The notes under the pieces: generated by a model
What the model was told of the DNA's origin: nothing
The model's database searches: none
The model's input: the letters and a program-made list of their open reading frames with translations, nothing else
Position numbers and translations under genes: made by a program
Source of the DNA: Insulibacter thermoxylanivorax
GTDB taxonomy: Bacteria; Bacillota; Bacilli; Paenibacillales; DA-C8
Reading direction: 5' to 3'
Length of the DNA stretch: 51,086 nt
Assembly (NCBI RefSeq): GCF_015472005.1
Contig: NZ_BMAQ01000011.1
Span: 1-51,086 of the forward strand
Shown: positions 51,058 to 51,086 of the stretch, one piece after another
Layout: each line of letters opens with the position of its first letter
Position numbering within the stretch: position 1 is the first letter of the stretch

Positions 51058-51086
51058 TTCCAATCGAATCCAAGGAAAACCATCAG

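Overview
The window reads as chromosome of a moderately GC-rich, spore-forming Firmicute of the Paenibacillaceae (Paenibacillus/Cohnella-like). This rests on the gene families (SigI/RsgI, YheC/D-type coat protein, Gmad2 lipoprotein, MrfA/MrfB, CstR, YusW-like domain), on strong AGGAGG ribosome sites with frequent GTG/TTG starts, and on Gram-positive signal peptides and lipoboxes. No rRNA, tRNA, CRISPR array or prophage was recognised. Start codons were chosen from ribosome-binding sites.

Left part (1-11100), nearly all on the minus strand: a cellulose-degradation block transcribed right to left. Three secreted cellulases, Cel9 (GH9-CBM3c-CBM3), Cel48 (GH48-FN3-CBM3) and Cel44 (GH44-FN3-CBM3), are followed by sigI and rsgI, a sigma/anti-sigma pair whose relatives sense polysaccharide outside the cell. 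The block ends in a terminator hairpin, directly after which lies the 5' part of a group II (class C-like) intron running out of the window. The Cel48-Cel44 gap holds a 16-nt perfect complement of the 16S rRNA 3' end, a candidate mRNA-stabilising ribosome site.

Middle part (11100-31300): housekeeping and accessory genes. These are panD plus an ATP-grasp coat-type gene, L-lactate dehydrogenase, a GNAT acetyltransferase and a broken second one, Mn-catalase, NAD(P)HX repair (nnrE-nnrD fusion), thpR, an OmpR-family two-component system, an acidic lipoprotein, a candidate small RNA with a C-rich loop, a secreted kelch/copper-amine-oxidase-N-like protein, a beta-lactamase-fold serine hydrolase and an FAH-family hydrolase. 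Then comes a compact sulfide/persulfide module: CstR-type repressor, membrane rhodanese-like protein and divergent CoA-disulfide reductase-rhodanese around a shared operator. A small ribonucleotide-reductase-like remnant, a Gmad2 lipoprotein and a fructosamine-kinase-family gene follow.

Right part (31300-51086): a manganese ABC transporter operon with an MntR-like site over its promoter, ilvD, a cupin, a UPF0173 hydrolase, the assimilatory sulfite reductase genes cysJ-cysI, the mrfA-mrfB DNA-repair pair, a GreA/GreB-family gene with a possible leader peptide, an aromatic-acid-exporter-family membrane protein and an M29 aminopeptidase. Two intergenic regions (35149-35456 and 39065-39428) carry degenerate tandem arrays with a unit of about 50-52 bp and a shared core; they are the clearest structure not explained by genes.
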